From Odontocerum albicorne (lineage: Eukaryota; Arthropoda; Insecta; Trichoptera; Odontoceridae): a stretch of DNA of 64,000 nt. How positions within the stretch are numbered: the first letter of the stretch is position 1; each line of letters starts with the position of its first letter. The notes beneath the pieces are model-generated. The model did no database searches. It was given only the letters and a program-made list of their open reading frames with translations, and had not been told where the DNA came from. Positions 32,823-44,721 of this stretch are shown piece by piece. The position numbers and the translations under genes are program-made. The stretch is taken from positions 23,515,847-23,579,846 of the forward strand of contig OX463859.1 in the NCBI GenBank assembly GCA_949825065.1. Reading direction: 5' to 3'.

Positions 32823-34074
32823 CACAGTCGGTACAATGGGAAAGGTAAATGATTTTATTTTCGCATAACCACCATCGCCATCTGAGGATGAATAAATGAA
32901 TTAACTAGCAACACGTTTTGACTATACGTAATAGTTTCAAAACGCTGGCATTGCCGATTCATTCGTAATGACGTAACAATTGACAGTGCCTTCTGAGTCT
33001 CGATCGGAAAAGCAACGACGGAGCAATGAACATTAAATTTTAATTTAAATTGAGTAAAAGTACCACAGAAACATTTGAAACAATTCAAACTGTTTATGAT
33101 AGTGAAGCAATGAGTCGTAAGAATGTTTTTAAGAGGTATGCAAGATTTCGTGATGGTATAGAGAGCATTGAAGATGATCCATGACCTAGACCATCATTGA
33201 CAGTTCGAATTGAAGAAAATTTTCAAACAGTAGCTGAAATTGTTCGAAACAATCGTTATGCGTCAACCAAGCTCATCGAGGAACTCACTGGAATTACTGA
33301 ATCCAATGTTCATCTTATTTTAACGAAAAATTTGGGCAAACGAAAGGTCACACACTGCAGAGATATGAAAATAGCGTTTGATATGGATTAAGACTTCATG
33401 TCAAGCATTATAACATGTGATAAAACATGGTGTTTTCAGTATGAGTCACTTACAAAGCGCCAGAGCTCAGAATGGAATGGTTCACAATCTCCGAAACCGA
33501 AAAAAGAGCTCATGCAGAAGACCGAATCAAGACTCCTCACCGTTTCCCTTGATTCCAAAGGAATTATCCATAAGAAATTCACGCCAGAAGGTTAAATGGG
33601 GAACGCCGATGTATACTTGGGTGTTGTGAATCATTTATGAGCCAGAATACGTCGAGTTCGACCTGAATACCGGGAACAAGGGGCAAGGTCTTTGTTGCAC
33701 GACAATTCACTGGCGCACAAAACCAAGATTGTACGCGATTTCTTGGCCAAAAAAAAAGGCATGGTACTCGATCACCCTCTGTATTTTCCTGAAAAGGCTC
33801 CATGTGACTTCTGACCATTCCTGAAACTGAAATTTGCGATGAAAGTAAAGCGTTTCGACACGGTTTCAAACATCCAGAAGGCTTCGATCGTAATTTTAGA
33901 GGTAATTCCAAAGCATAAGTTTCAGGAGTGCTTCAGAAAATTTTACAACCGCTTCCAGTATTATATTGACTCACAAGGAGTATATTTTTAATAAAAGGTA
34001 ATGTAAATAAAAAATAAACAATGTCTTAAATTTTATTTCCCGTCAGTCACCTTTCGCATTGGACATATAGTGTG
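32823..34074 (+). mobile_element. mariner (DD34D), full length, dead
   Basis: Ends cacagtcggtacaatgggaa and the mirror of ttcgcattggacatatagtg are imperfect inverted repeats; TA flanks both (32821-32822, 34075-34076). Plus-strand transposase pieces: DSEAMSRKNVFKRYARF, LIEELTGITESNVHLIL, TCDKTWCFQYESLTKRQSS (first aspartate), LLHDNSLAHKTKI (second), then EKAPCDF (third). The second and third aspartates are 34 residues apart. At least five stops and a frameshift inactivate it. The position next to the (AT)n tract fits the TA target preference. Confidence 0.85.
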
Positions 34075-34084
34075 TAGTATATAT

Positions 34085-34300
34085 AAACTGTAAATTGTCA
34101 CTACATACTTCCTTCGCATTCTCGATGTCTTATTTGGTTCCTTCACTTTACCTTTCTCTCTTTCAAAATATCATTCAACTGACCCAACATGCTCTTTTCC
34201 ACCCTACTTAATACGTCAGTTTTTAGCTCAAATTCATCCTTAAAGCTTACGTTTCTTTTTCCGTCATACATCGACATAACATATATTCCTTCTGCATGAT
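34085..34300 (-). pseudogene. Possible LINE-A relic
   Basis: Plus-strand words caacatgctcttttccaccc and tcaaattcatccttaaagct resemble the reverse complement of the LINE-A coding end at 60600-60640. Weak. Confidence 0.35.
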
Positions 34301-34567
34301 TAATTTAATAATGGACTAAAAGAAATTATACAACAATGTTTTTACGAGCACAAGTATTTGCTTGCTTAACGACTATAAAATGTTTTATTTATTTTAAGAT
34401 TGTCCAATAAGCAATAAAAAAGTTTATTTCACAATGAAAGTAAAAAGTTTAAGAAAATTTAATCAATTTATTTTATACTTTGGATTTTCAGTAATATTTT
34501 CACTGGATAAACTACGCGAGAAACTTTCCCGCTTTCTTTTATATCGAATCAGTGAACAGAAAAATGA

Positions 34568-34745
34568 AAAGTCTTCTTCTTCAGGGTCGTGACCTCAATG
34601 CCGAGGAACATGACCCACATTGAAACTGCTGTGTATTGTGCACATTCTTCTGCCGTCCTACCAACATTCCACTGCACGCAGAGTTTGTGACAAAGACGGA
34701 CTCGTACCACTCTTTACCCTGTCGCTCTAGCGCATAGGTGATCTA
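34568..34745 (-). pseudogene. LINE-E C-terminal fragment with (GAA)n tail
   Basis: The minus strand reads EVRGSRGRSPMR*SDRVKS and ends GHDPEEED over a (gaa)n run. RGRPPMRW-D and GHDP are typical of the ends of several insect LINE reverse transcriptases. It continues upstream, in the same frame, into the 39-bp array. Confidence 0.55.
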
Positions 34746-35335
34746 CCTCTGCTTCCACGAACTTCTACATTGTCACAGACCATGAGTCCACTTCCACGAA
34801 CCTCTACATTGTCAATGATCACGAGTCCACTTCCACGAACCTCAATATTGTCAGTGACCATGAGTCCACGTCCACAAACCTCAACATTGTCAGTGACCAT
34901 GAGTCCACGTCCACGAACCTTAACATTGTCCGTGACCATGAGTCCACTTCCACGAACCTCAGCATTGTCAGTGACCATGAGTCCACGTCCACGAACCTCA
35001 ACATTGTCCGTGACCTAGAGTCCACGTCCAGGAACCTCAACACTGTCCGTGATCATGAGTCCACTTCCACGACCCTCTACATTGTCAGTGACCATGAGTC
35101 TACTTCCACGAACCTCAACATTGTCAGTGACCATGAGTCCACGTCCACGAACCTCAACATTGTCAGTGACCATGAGTCCACGTCCACGAACCTCACCATT
35201 GTCCGTGACCATGAGTCCACGTCCACGAACCTCAACATTGTCCATGACCATGAGTCCACTTCCACGAACCTCAACATTGTCCGTGACCATCAGTCCACTT
35301 CCACGAATCTCTACCTTGTCAGTGACCACCAGAAT
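34746..35335 (-). repeat. Minisatellite, 39-bp unit, about fifteen copies, in frame with LINE-E
   Basis: The unit ccatgagtccacttccacga and so on repeats every 39 bp, with variation at a few sites (cttcc or cgtcc; cagtg or ccgtg). As 39 is 13 codons, open frames of 66-114 codons run on both strands. The minus-strand frame repeats DNVEVRGSGLMVT and runs straight into the LINE-E fragment (DNVEVRGSRGRSPMR). The unit thus appears to be a duplicated piece of LINE coding sequence. Confidence 0.9.
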
Positions 35336-35339
35336 ACGA

Positions 35340-35879
35340 AATAAACTAAAAAAGTTCAAAGTGTAGATTCATCTGATAATGCTCAGAATTGATTTGTATC
35401 ATAATATCTCAAACACTGAGGCACTACGTTGAGCAAGTGTACATTGAGAGCTCTTTAATACTATAAAATGTCAAAAGATCGTCTATCTGGGTCATATATT
35501 GAGAAGAAAAAAATACCGCTTCTTAAATTTAATTTGATGAGCAAAATAAATGATAAATTCAGTTCAGTTCGATCCCACCTTCACCCACACCGTTATGGGG
35601 GACAACATAAGTTTCCATCCAGCGCGATCTACACTAGAAAATCGGATTCTTCATATTTTTTTATGAGCGCAACGTCACATAGGGACGAAGAAGAAACTGC
35701 TCAAAGGGACTTCTCCAGTAACGACACACCTAAGTGTGAAAAGAATGGTGGTGACGTAGGACTTATTGTCCGACATCACAGGAAAAGAAAAATTACTCGC
35801 AGCGCAGATTGTTTTTCTTATTAAGTGGCTTAAGACCTGGAGTTCAAATAGTCCAGCAAGCTGCTAGTTTTTTTCACAA
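35340..35879 (+). other. Unassigned; holds a 118-codon frame of unknown nature
   Basis: The frame at 35468-35824 is rich in K, S, H and R, with no motif I recognise (for example HHRKRKITRSADC near its end). Base composition is slightly less AT-rich than the surroundings. It may be chance or an undescribed transposon part. Confidence 0.25.
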
Positions 35880-36095
35880 AACATTTCAAATGCAACAAAG
35901 CCATCCTTTGACGCCTCTAGATCGATAAAGCCAATTACTACTGATGACGACCAAATTAAGACTTTGTTCGAGAACGAGAGATTGCTGAGATACTATCGCA
36001 AAACGAATAAAATATCGAATAAAAGATTTAATATAAAAAAAAACACTGTCCAAGAGCATTTGGTGCAATTCGGCGTTTGAAATTGACCTAAAAAT
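35880..36095 (+). pseudogene. mariner N-terminal fragment
   Basis: ITTDDDQIKTLFENERL followed after a shift by HLVQFGV resembles the second helix-turn-helix region of mariner transposases (DDDQIK..IE, then a TVHEHL-like block). No inverted repeats were seen. Confidence 0.5.
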
Positions 36096-36508
36096 ACGAA
36101 ATTACTTTCCGTACAACCGAGACATCATATTTTGAAAATTGCATGCAATTTTCGATCATGTATAGCAGAAATAACTTATTTACTCGTAAAACATTACTTT
36201 ATCTGCAGAATGTTTTAAAAGCTACACAATTTATATCCATAAAATACTATGAACTTTTTCATATTTTATTTTATTCTGGAACTTAATAAATAATCAATAA
36301 TTTGGAAATGAAATATAAACAATGGTAATAAATTCAACTCAAGTCATAATGTGACATATTAGATGAAGAAGTTGCGGAGGATGTGGAGGAAAGAAGAAGA
36401 TATTTTCCTTTGTAAGTTTCATATCACTCAAAGGATCGTTATTTGGAGCTAAGGGCTGAGTGATAACAGGGAAATAAAAAACATGAATCACATTAGAAAA
36501 TAAATGTA
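36096..36508. other. No feature seen
   Basis: AT-rich. Confidence 0.5.
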
Positions 36509-37416
36509 CGAGGGTCATCCAGAAAGTAAGGTTACAACATTTATGTAGGATCGAAAAATGCTTGTATTTAATTGAAATTCACAGGATACTTCACAAATAT
36601 ATTAAACTATTTTTCAACGTAATCGCCGTCGAGATCAAGACATTTCTGTAGTCGGGGCACCAGCTTTTGTATGCCAGTGTCATAGACCTCCGCCGCCAGT
36701 TCTTTCAGCCACTTCTTCACAGCTTTCTCGACGTCCTGATCTTTGGAAAATTGTTGGGGTATAGTGACACACCCACGTCTCATCCCCCGTTACGATAGAG
36801 TCCAGAAAAGCTTCTCCCTCTTGTGCAAAACGATCCAAAAATTCACGCGCGGCGGTCACGCGATTTTGACGGTGCTCCGGTGTGAGCATTCTGGGCACCC
36901 ATCTCGCACACAACTTCTTGTAACCAAGTTTTTCCGACACAATATCACCAAGGAGACTTTGAGAAATGTCAGGAAATTCTTCGTGAAGGTCGTCATTTCG
37001 AACTTGTTCTTCAATTTTTTGCACAAGTTCGTCAGAAATCACTGCCTTGCCTCGTCGTGAGTATCAGTACGGCCTTCTCTAAACAACCTAACCCACTTCG
37101 TGACATGTTGTCGACTCATCACATCACTACCGTAAACTTCCACAAGCTTCGGATGGATATTAGCGGTGGTATTGTTCTGCAAAATCAAAAAACGGATGAC
37201 CGCGCGGATCTCGCACGGACGGGAGATGGCGGGAGCGCGCGACGACCTCTCTATCGGAAGAATTTACTGTGATTAAACAAAATGGCCGACAAACACGCGG
37301 GACCAAACAAACTGAACGTTAGGATCCCCCCTACACGCCAGGTGCGCCAAATTCGAAACGAAAAAATTCCCCCGGCCTCAGGAGCCTTTGTAACCTTACT
37401 TTCTAGATGACTCTCG
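36509..37416 (-). mobile_element. mariner, internally deleted (908 bp)
   Basis: The inverted ends share agaaagtaaggttaca; the left flank is TA, the right TT. The minus strand keeps an open N-terminal frame (37042-36680): MISDELVQKIEEQVRNDD, LGYKKLCARWVPRMLTPEH, SIVTGDETWVCHYTP (first aspartate). It then joins a C-terminal block ending QKLVPRLQKCLDLDGDYVEK. The second and third catalytic regions are deleted. Compare 21125-22078, where the first was lost instead. Confidence 0.85.
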
Positions 37417-37588
37417 TTTGTACGAGCATATAAGAAATAAGTACAATTTGATCATTAAAATTGTCTGAGAAAAAAATCTCAGAATGTTATCAAATTTGTG
37501 TGAAAAAAATCGATGTCAATAAATTGTTCATTGTAACTTTTTCAGACTTAGAAATTAAATGTTTCTTTCTTTATTTAATACTTTATAC

Positions 37589-38897
37589 CAGGGGTCGGCA
37601 AACTTTTAGCGCTAAGGGCCAGATCGTTCAAATTTTAGGCTCGACGAGCCAGGAAGCAAACTCGAGGACATTTATCATATATAGATAATTTTACTTTTAC
37701 AGCAAAAAAACAGGTTTTACCTTTTTTATTAGGCGGTGATAATATTTATACACATTTTGCTGACACAAAAAAACGAATGAAATATTTATATTTATTAATC
37801 AAGGTATTATATGTGGAAACAGGCCAAATTTTCGTATTATTGAACAACAAATGTAACATAATTATAAGCTCTACTAATGAGATGAATGGAATTGCTTCTT
37901 CTGAGATAACATTTCATCAAACTGGGGTTCGAAGTTAGTACTTCCTTTCATCAAAATTGATTACAAATGGCCATCTATTAATTGATTACAAATGGCCATC
38001 TATTAATGCTGACCGTATTGTTGTTTTACGTACTTCATTTTTGAACATTTTAATATTTTTTGTGATAAGTAATATTTTATTGAAATAAAAATTTTGTTCA
38101 TTTGAAAATAATTTTATTTAATTAAAGTATTACCATAAACTTAAACTAACTACATATGTACTTAATAAAACCATATTTTACATATACAATTTAACAAAAC
38201 AAACACATGAAACATAAAAAATATTAAAAATGAGATTGGTTATTATTAGCTCGCGGGCCGGATTAAAATAGGCATCGGGCCGAATATATATCTATATATC
38301 CATATATCCTATAATATATCCATATATCCTCGAATATTCGACGGAAAAATACCTGTGCCGTTCGAGGAGAGTAGCACAGCGCGGGGTTCGAACCGGCGAC
38401 CTTCCGCGCGGAAGTTCAGTACATTACCGCACGACCATGCACCTCTATACAAGCACAAGGGTGGGCATACATGAAGTCAACGAGAGCCACATTCTGGATT
38501 TTCATATATATATATTCACGTTCTCACGTAGTATTAAATACACAAAATTAAATTTATTACATACTCTACACAAATCTTAATTGCTATATAAAGGATAAAA
38601 TATACACATAAAAGAAAATATAGAAATAGCGCAGAATACGGTTTGCGTGGTTTGCGCACATAAAGAGGCAGGAGATGCGCGCGCACCCTACACATTAAAA
38701 TCGCTGCGCACACGTATACACCAATACTTGCGTCTTTGACAATTGCATTCATACATGCGCATCTTGTCGCTTACAACATTTAGAAAGGAAAATCGCAAAA
38801 AATACAAGTATAATGGGGAAAGAAAGTATCTATATTTTTATAAGAGACATTGGGAGCCGCACTTAACCTAACGAAGAGCCGCATTTGCCCACGTCTA
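37589..38897. mobile_element. hAT-like non-autonomous element
   Basis: The left end caggggtcggcaaac is loosely mirrored by gtttgcccac-like gcatttgcccacgtcta at 38881-38897 (10 of 15 positions). Subterminal gggccagatcg and gcgggccggattaaaa plus atcgggccga are typical of hAT-type MITEs. No transposase and no clear 8-bp duplication. It contains a SINE-A head and a duplicated 25-bp word (attgattacaaatggccatc) at 37957-38006. Confidence 0.5.
38321..38445 (-). mobile_element. SINE-A head fragment inside the hAT-like element
   Basis: The B box (cggggttcgaaccgg) and the gtagcacagcgc and cctgtgccgttcgagg words are all present; the body is missing. Confidence 0.8.
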
Positions 38898-39659
38898 CTA
38901 TAGCATATTATATAATATGGTGCACTTATAGCTAAAGTAAAAACATTTTACAATTATTTGAGTTGAATGTGGAAAATTTACATTTCTCATGTTGAGAAAA
39001 AAACACGCAATAAAAAATATACTAAATGTAAGCTTATGCCTTTTTCTTTAAAAAATATTCTTAAACACCATAGATTCGCTCATGTAAAATGAATTAATGG
39101 TTGGGGAATTCGTTCTCGAAAAGACAGGTTCTCGTTTATTCCTCACATTCTTTATTAACAGACTCCATTGTTCGTCACAAGAACTATGCGAGTCTGCATA
39201 TACCATATAGTATTAAGATGTGTGATACGACGTTATGAGGCGTTTATGAAGCGAAAGGTTCTCAGATCCTTGTTTAGTGCTCTGTACTCAGAACGTTGGA
39301 ATCTGGAGAATTTAGAAATATCTCTCTACCTGCTGGAGTGAGGCCACGATCCGTGGCAATAATAATGATTATAATAAAAGAACAATTTATATGGTACCGT
39401 TTAGAGGACAAACTCATCTCCCGGGTGCTCTAAATCGGGAGCGAAAACCGAACCCATTATTATCGAAAGATAAATAAAATACAAACAATTATACAACACG
39501 AGTGTATGAATAAGAAAGTTGGCGATTGGAGACCATCCCGCATCTGCAGCTATTTAGAGAAATATATTCATTAATAATCTTATAATGGGAAAACGAACTA
39601 CAATACAAATAAACTATTTTTAGATTATCAGCAATTCGATAGTACATTGCAAAAAAGCG
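38898..39659. other. No feature seen
   Basis: AT-rich with no recognised content. Confidence 0.5.
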
Positions 39660-39749
39660 TTCTATGTAAGTGATTTCTAAAGCTGCATATGCCACTTATA
39701 TATCTTACACTCAGTGGCAGAATATTCCATGCTATGGAACCAGCAACTA
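39660..39749 (+). repeat. Dispersed-repeat fragment
   Basis: tttctaaagctgcatatgcc matches the repeat flanking the first DD41D copy (13562-13640). Confidence 0.45.
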
Positions 39750-40311
39750 AAGGGTTTTTCAAATTGAGCGTTTTTTTTTAATTCTTGAATAAAACACAGA
39801 TGGCGTCGCGAACTTATCTAAGTCTTGTGACATTTGAGAAGTGTTTAATGTATGATATTTATAAAAATGGAGTCGTATACAATACAATAACGCATTTAAA
39901 TTGCTGAATTATTTTATGTATTGTAATCTCCGGAAACGGTGATGTTAATTGGCCACCAAGATCATGTGATCGGACACCGTTGGACTATTTTCTCTGGGGT
40001 TAAGTGAAAAGCCAGGTCTATAAGAATGACCCCCGATCAATTCTTGAGCTGAAAGACGAAATTATGCGCGTTATTGGTGAGTTAAAACCGCAATTATGCC
40101 AATATGTCATCGAAAATTTTGACAAAATAGTGGATATCTGTGGAGCTGCATAGGTGGACATTTGGCGGATATTGTTTTTTTTGTGTTTAAATGTCATACA
40201 TTATACTTTAATGACCAATAAAAAGTTTTTTGAAATCAAAGCAAATTGTGTGTTTTATTCAAGAATTTAAAAAAAATGAATTAAAAAAACCGCTCAATTT
40301 GAAAGACCCTT
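39750..40311 (+). mobile_element. DD41D (rosa-type) element, internally deleted, copy 2
   Basis: The ends mirror each other and TA flanks both (39748-39749, 40312-40313). It has the same deletion junction as 13699-14252 (tattgtaatctccg, then aaacggtgatgttaattgg). The retained C-terminal block, GDVNWPPRSCD then TPLDYFLWG, runs into a stop, and another stop follows later. Shared junction means both copies descend from one deleted ancestor. Confidence 0.82.
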
Positions 40312-40313
40312 TA

Positions 40314-41487
40314 TTTGTCAAAATAAAATAAAATCAGATCAACCTCGAATTTATGCTCTTCTGCTAAATAATATTTATCAGATGCCTACCCGAAAGATGC
40401 ATTCGAGATTACCCATTAAGAAACTTGAGTACAAACAAACAGAGTTTGAAATCAATCCCCTTTGCGACATTTTAGCCAATGTAGACCAGTATAAATAGAA
40501 TTTCAATAATCCAGTCACGAAACCACAAATCTATTACATACTAAATTTTCTTTATCATTTTTATCAGAAGATATCGACATATACATTTAACTCGAAGAAT
40601 ATACGAGTAGAACCAAGAAGAAACCGTATAAATCATTTGCATGTCGAATGAGACTTTACTGTCAAGAAAGATATCCAAGAAATTGATCCTTTCTTTTGGA
40701 AAAATAATAACGTCCATGACTGATAAAGCATCTCCTATGAGAAGATGTTGTCTACATGATGAGGCTACCCAGAGAAAATCCATTATACTTAAGCTGGAGT
40801 ATAATATTTTCCAAATCCAACAGACCCGATAAATATCTTTATCATATAAAGTTCCTCTCTTCTTCGGAGATTATCTTAAATCTTGCATGGCTATCTTGAC
40901 TCGTGTGGCAGCAGTTTTGAAGTAAACATATGGTACCACAATTAAACCACTCCCGTTAGTTCTTCAAACAGGAAATGCGTATTCTAACTACACTTTTTCT
41001 TCCTTGCAATGTTAGTTGTTGCAAGGTCTGTTGGTTTACTTTTTGCCAAGCATTAAAAAGGATCTGAGCTATATTCTTATTTTAATATTTGAATTGTTAA
41101 CAGACCTTACATTATCCAAATATTTTTTTAATATATGGTTAAGGAAAATTGTTTCCAAATCCGAAATATAAATAGATTTAGACTAACAATTTTTAGTTCA
41201 AACTAACATAAGTATTGCACTTTTCTTTTTCCTTCTTGACAGGGTTTTTTTTCTTGTCAATTTACATTGAAGATTTTGGAAAATTTTGTAAAGTAAATAC
41301 GGGATAAAAAAGGTTATAGTTAGTTAATCAGAGAAAGTAGACTAATTAAATGTTAGAGTAGGCTGAATAATTCTGCTTTTCAGGAAGTATTTTCTCAGAT
41401 AATGGAAGAATTACGATGAATATCGAAAGGCGTGTAGCGATAAGTAACAAAGGCAATTGGGCACTATAACATATAAATAAATAAATA
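40314..41487. other. AT-rich gap
   Basis: No gene or element recognised. Short frames at 40541-40832 lie on both strands of the same DNA and look like chance. Confidence 0.5.
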
Positions 41488-42040
41488 ATAGGTTTATTGA
41501 TAGCAACATAGTATGTACAGATTATATTTAAATAATACTTCTAAAACACATAAATTGCAGATAATACATTAAATACAGAAGAGATCAAAAGGTCTGGCCT
41601 CATCTAATAGCATCCCCTCGGCCAAGATACACCCCACCAATATAGGGCGAACCCAGCCACGGGGACACCAGATGTTTTTCAGGCCACACCCTTGAACACG
41701 TAGAACAAGAATATATAAAAAAACACAGAAAATAAATAGGTGACAAAAAAAAATACATTCAAGAGAGAAGACACTAAAAGGTCCGGGCTCATCCCACAAA
41801 CATTCCCCCGGCCGAGATACACCCCACCAATGTAGGGCGAGCCCGACCGCAAGGGCATCAGGGGGCTTCCATCCCACACCCCGCATATCTAGATTAAAGA
41901 ATAAATAGAAAAAAAAAACAAAAACGTATGGCAGAAAACAAAATAAAAAGTAAACCCACATATACCACCTCAGGTTAACTGTCAACAAGAACGAGAAAAA
42001 AAAAGAAAAGCCTCAAAGGAGTCCAAATTTTACATAATGA
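41488..42040 (-). mobile_element. LINE-C copy with internal two-unit duplication
   Basis: Starts on the plus strand with (taaa)n and taataggtttattgatagca, the family's 3' end. Two related blocks follow (about 41590-41745 and 41775-41890), each with gatacaccccaccaat and gggcatcag or gacaccagat. A 139-codon minus-strand frame crosses both; it shows repeated LALHWWGV-like and WVRPILVG-like segments. I do not take it as a gene. Confidence 0.65.
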
Positions 42041-42239
42041 CAAATGGGAAGTGAAATAGTTGAGACAACATTGAAATAGTTAGGCAGTAATACATTGAAA
42101 TAGATAAGCTGTTTTAAAATAATGAATGAGGAAATAACGCACAAACACGTATGCACAATCCTCGGTTCACCACCAGCGAAAAGAGAGAAAAGAAAGAAAA
42201 TAAGAAAAGAAAAGCAAACAAGAATATGTACTCAAATCA

Positions 42240-42775
42240 GACAGTACGAGTATCAAAATTTACTAGAGTGATAGTTCACAACAGTATTTTAAAGTCAATT
42301 TGAATGTATGATAATGAAACATGGACAGTTTTGATGAATGAGAGTGAAACGTGGATGTGAAAAAATACTGAAATGAACCGAATGAATGTTGTCGAGATAC
42401 GTGCACTTAGAAGAATACATGGGGTGACAATGTATGGCATAATACGGAATTAAGTTATTAGGGATAAGTGTGAATTTACGGCTGATGTGTTGACTAAGAT
42501 GAAGAAGAGCACTTATAAATGGTTTGGGCACGTAGAACAAATAAATGAAGAAAACCTAACAAAAAAAAAATATGAGAGAAAGACCAAGGAAAGTATAGTT
42601 GGATCAAGAAAATAGTATTTTGATAAAAAAAATATTAAAACCAAGATAATCATGGAGCTGCATTAGAAGGTGTATGGATATGGAAAAGGCAAAAAAATGT
42701 ATATCAAGATAGTAAAGTCAAGCGCTCATACCTTTCTGCCTTCCGCAGCAGGGAAACTGTCTGATGGTATATTTG
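42240..42775 (+). pseudogene. LINE-A C-terminal coding relic, longest copy
   Basis: In one main frame: NVVEIRALRRIHGVTMYGII, then KSTYKWFGHVEQINEENL, and after shifts the ending cctttctgccttccgcagca. This is the best template for recognising the other LINE-A pieces. Stops and shifts make it non-functional. Confidence 0.65.
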
Positions 42776-42887
42776 GTGTTAAAAAAAACGAATGATGAGG
42801 AGATACAACCTGGAGGGTTTATTCCATGTGGCATCACTTCCAATCACGCAAAAAGATGTATCATAAAAGAGGCATTTAGTAAAACCC

Positions 42888-42984
42888 ATACTGGAACCTT
42901 TTATAAAATGAATTTAATTCCAACGGAAATTGAACCTGTAACCACTGGGTAGTAAGGCATTTTATTAGCTAGACCACGGAGGTT
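42888..42984 (-). mobile_element. SINE-B head fragment
   Basis: The mirror of the B box (ggaaattgaacctg) and of the A box region (agctagaccacggaggttg). Confidence 0.55.
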
Positions 42985-42997
42985 GATTAGTTTGAAA

Positions 42998-43400
42998 TAG
43001 ATGCGGTTTACATCGATTTTAACAAAGCCTTTGATAAGGTCTGCCACAAAATCGTATTAAGCAAGTTACGGAGTATGGGTTTCGGGGGTCAATTTCTCTC
43101 ATGGATCCTATCCTGTCTCACTGACAGAACTATTACAGTTAGGATAAATTAATTTACATCCACTAAGTTTTGTGCTCAGAGGTATCCCCCAGGGTTCGCA
43201 CCTTGGACCCATTTTATTTTAATTGAACAATAAAATACAGTACCGTTGAAATTTTTAATGATATTTAAGGCACGAAGATTGCCAGTACTATAAAAGGACC
43301 TGACGATTCATTTGTACTCCAAATCAATTTAAACACACTATATGATTTTTGTTACATTAATAAACTTGAACTTAGTAGAAATAAATGTCAGTATTAACTA
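42998..43400 (+). pseudogene. LINE reverse transcriptase fragment with motif A
   Basis: EIDAVYIDFNKAFDKVCHK is RT motif A with its aspartate, followed by SKLRSMGFGGQFLSWIL and DRTITVRIN. A frameshifted PPGFAPWTHFI-like block stands where GVPQGS-LGPILF is expected. It may be the upstream part of LINE-B. Multiple stops. Confidence 0.7.
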
Positions 43401-43412
43401 AGTCATACAAGT

Positions 43413-43570
43413 GAGGTGCATGGCCACGCGGTAACGCGCTGGACTTCCGTGCGGATGGTCATCGGTTCGAGCCCCGTGCTGTGCTATTCCCCTCGAATGA
43501 CACAGGCACTTCTTTCGCCTAGTTTTCGAGGGTATAAGGATACCTATAACTTTGGTCATATCTATTCAAT
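43413..43570 (+). mobile_element. SINE-A head fragment
   Basis: gaggtgcatggccacgcggt and ggttcgagcccc are the pol III boxes; ends near tcatatctattc. Confidence 0.82.
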
Positions 43571-43696
43571 TTCACACAATAAAGAAATTAACCTCTTACC
43601 CCTATCCTTCGAATAATATGATGTTGGGGAAAGTAACTGGGACCGTAGATCTAGGCAGTATTTTCTACTATAGAATGAATTTCACAAGTCATATAC

Positions 43697-43930
43697 GAGG
43701 TGCATGGCCGTGTAACCCACTGAACTTTCGTGCAGAATGTCTCCGGTTCGAACTCTGCGCTGTACTACTCCCTTTTCGTCATGTTGTTAATATAACTGAT
43801 CATCATCGAAGTGAGACAATCGGAGCACTTTAGCATGTTTTTTCCTATTTTTAAGAATATATATTACCAAAGTCATAGGTATCCTTATACCTTCGAATAC
43901 TAGGCGGAAAAAGTGCCTATGTCATTCGAG
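43697..43930. mobile_element. Two SINE-A pieces in inverted arrangement
   Basis: 43697-43780 is a plus-strand head (gaggtgcatggccg, ccggttcgaactctgcgctg). 43807-43930 is a minus-strand middle piece (gaagtgagacaatcgg to gcctatgtcattcgag). Confidence 0.75.
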
Positions 43931-44280
43931 TCATATTGATTAGTCATACACGTAGTAACAACATGACGAACAGAGGAATAATATGTTGTGATTTATATTG
44001 AGAGGTATGTAATCGTATGTAAGGCTTTTAGAAAACCTACATACGTAACAAATTATCTAAAAATTGCTCGTATGAAGTATATTAGAAAATTGGTCCACAA
44101 TTTGGTCATCTATCTTACTCATTCCTACACTATCAAAAAGGTCAGGAATAATTTTCTGAGACATATTAATTTTCGTCTCGGCATCTGACCTAACATGCTT
44201 GATTACGCACTTATTAAATTCCACCCGCCTTCTTAAACTCTCTTGAAAGTAGGATTATTGATTTGATTTTACGTATGTTT
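43931..44280. other. No feature seen
   Basis: AT-rich. Confidence 0.5.
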
Positions 44281-44385
44281 GTCAAGTTATTCAGCATATC
44301 GTTGACAGCTCTTTCAAGTTATTCAAAATATCGTTTGTACTCTCTAAAGTTATTCAACAAATCGTTAATAACTTTCAAAATAACG
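44281..44385. repeat. Short decayed tandem repeat of about 32 bp, three copies
   Basis: caagttattcagcatatcgt, caagttattcaaaatatcgt and aaagttattcaacaaatcgt. Confidence 0.7.
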
Positions 44386-44721
44386 CTTATAAATCATAAA
44401 AATCGTCTTCTACATGTTTCATTTTTTTAACTTTTAAGAATACGAATGCCTCAATAGCAATTTGCTTACAACAGTTAGACGTTATAATACATCAAACATA
44501 ATAATATAATATTAGAGCAATTCTACATACGGATTGGTGGATATATTTAATGCAGAATTTGAGTTTTAGATGGTGTCTTGAATGGAGTTTCCTAATTAAC
44601 CAAGAGACAGATATAACTCCATTAAATTATTTCGTTTTTTTTTTGTAATTGGCCATACAATTTCGTATTCTCGTTGCCTTTGGAGGAGTTTATTTTTTCC
44701 TATTCAAAGATTGTATTTTTA
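44386..44721. other. No feature seen
   Basis: AT-rich. Confidence 0.5.

Noticed and set aside
34727..35366. Open frames on both strands over the 39-bp array as a possible repetitive protein
   Set aside because: The period is a multiple of three, so several frames stay open. The minus-strand frame ends in a broken LINE fragment.
41569..41988. 139-codon minus-strand frame as a membrane protein
   Set aside because: It crosses two repeated units of LINE-C, whose other copies do not keep the frame open. Hydrophobic stretches come from A/T runs.
42295..42540. Minus-strand frame opposite the LINE-A relic
   Set aside because: Antisense shadow of the LINE coding strand; the plus strand carries the recognisable motifs.
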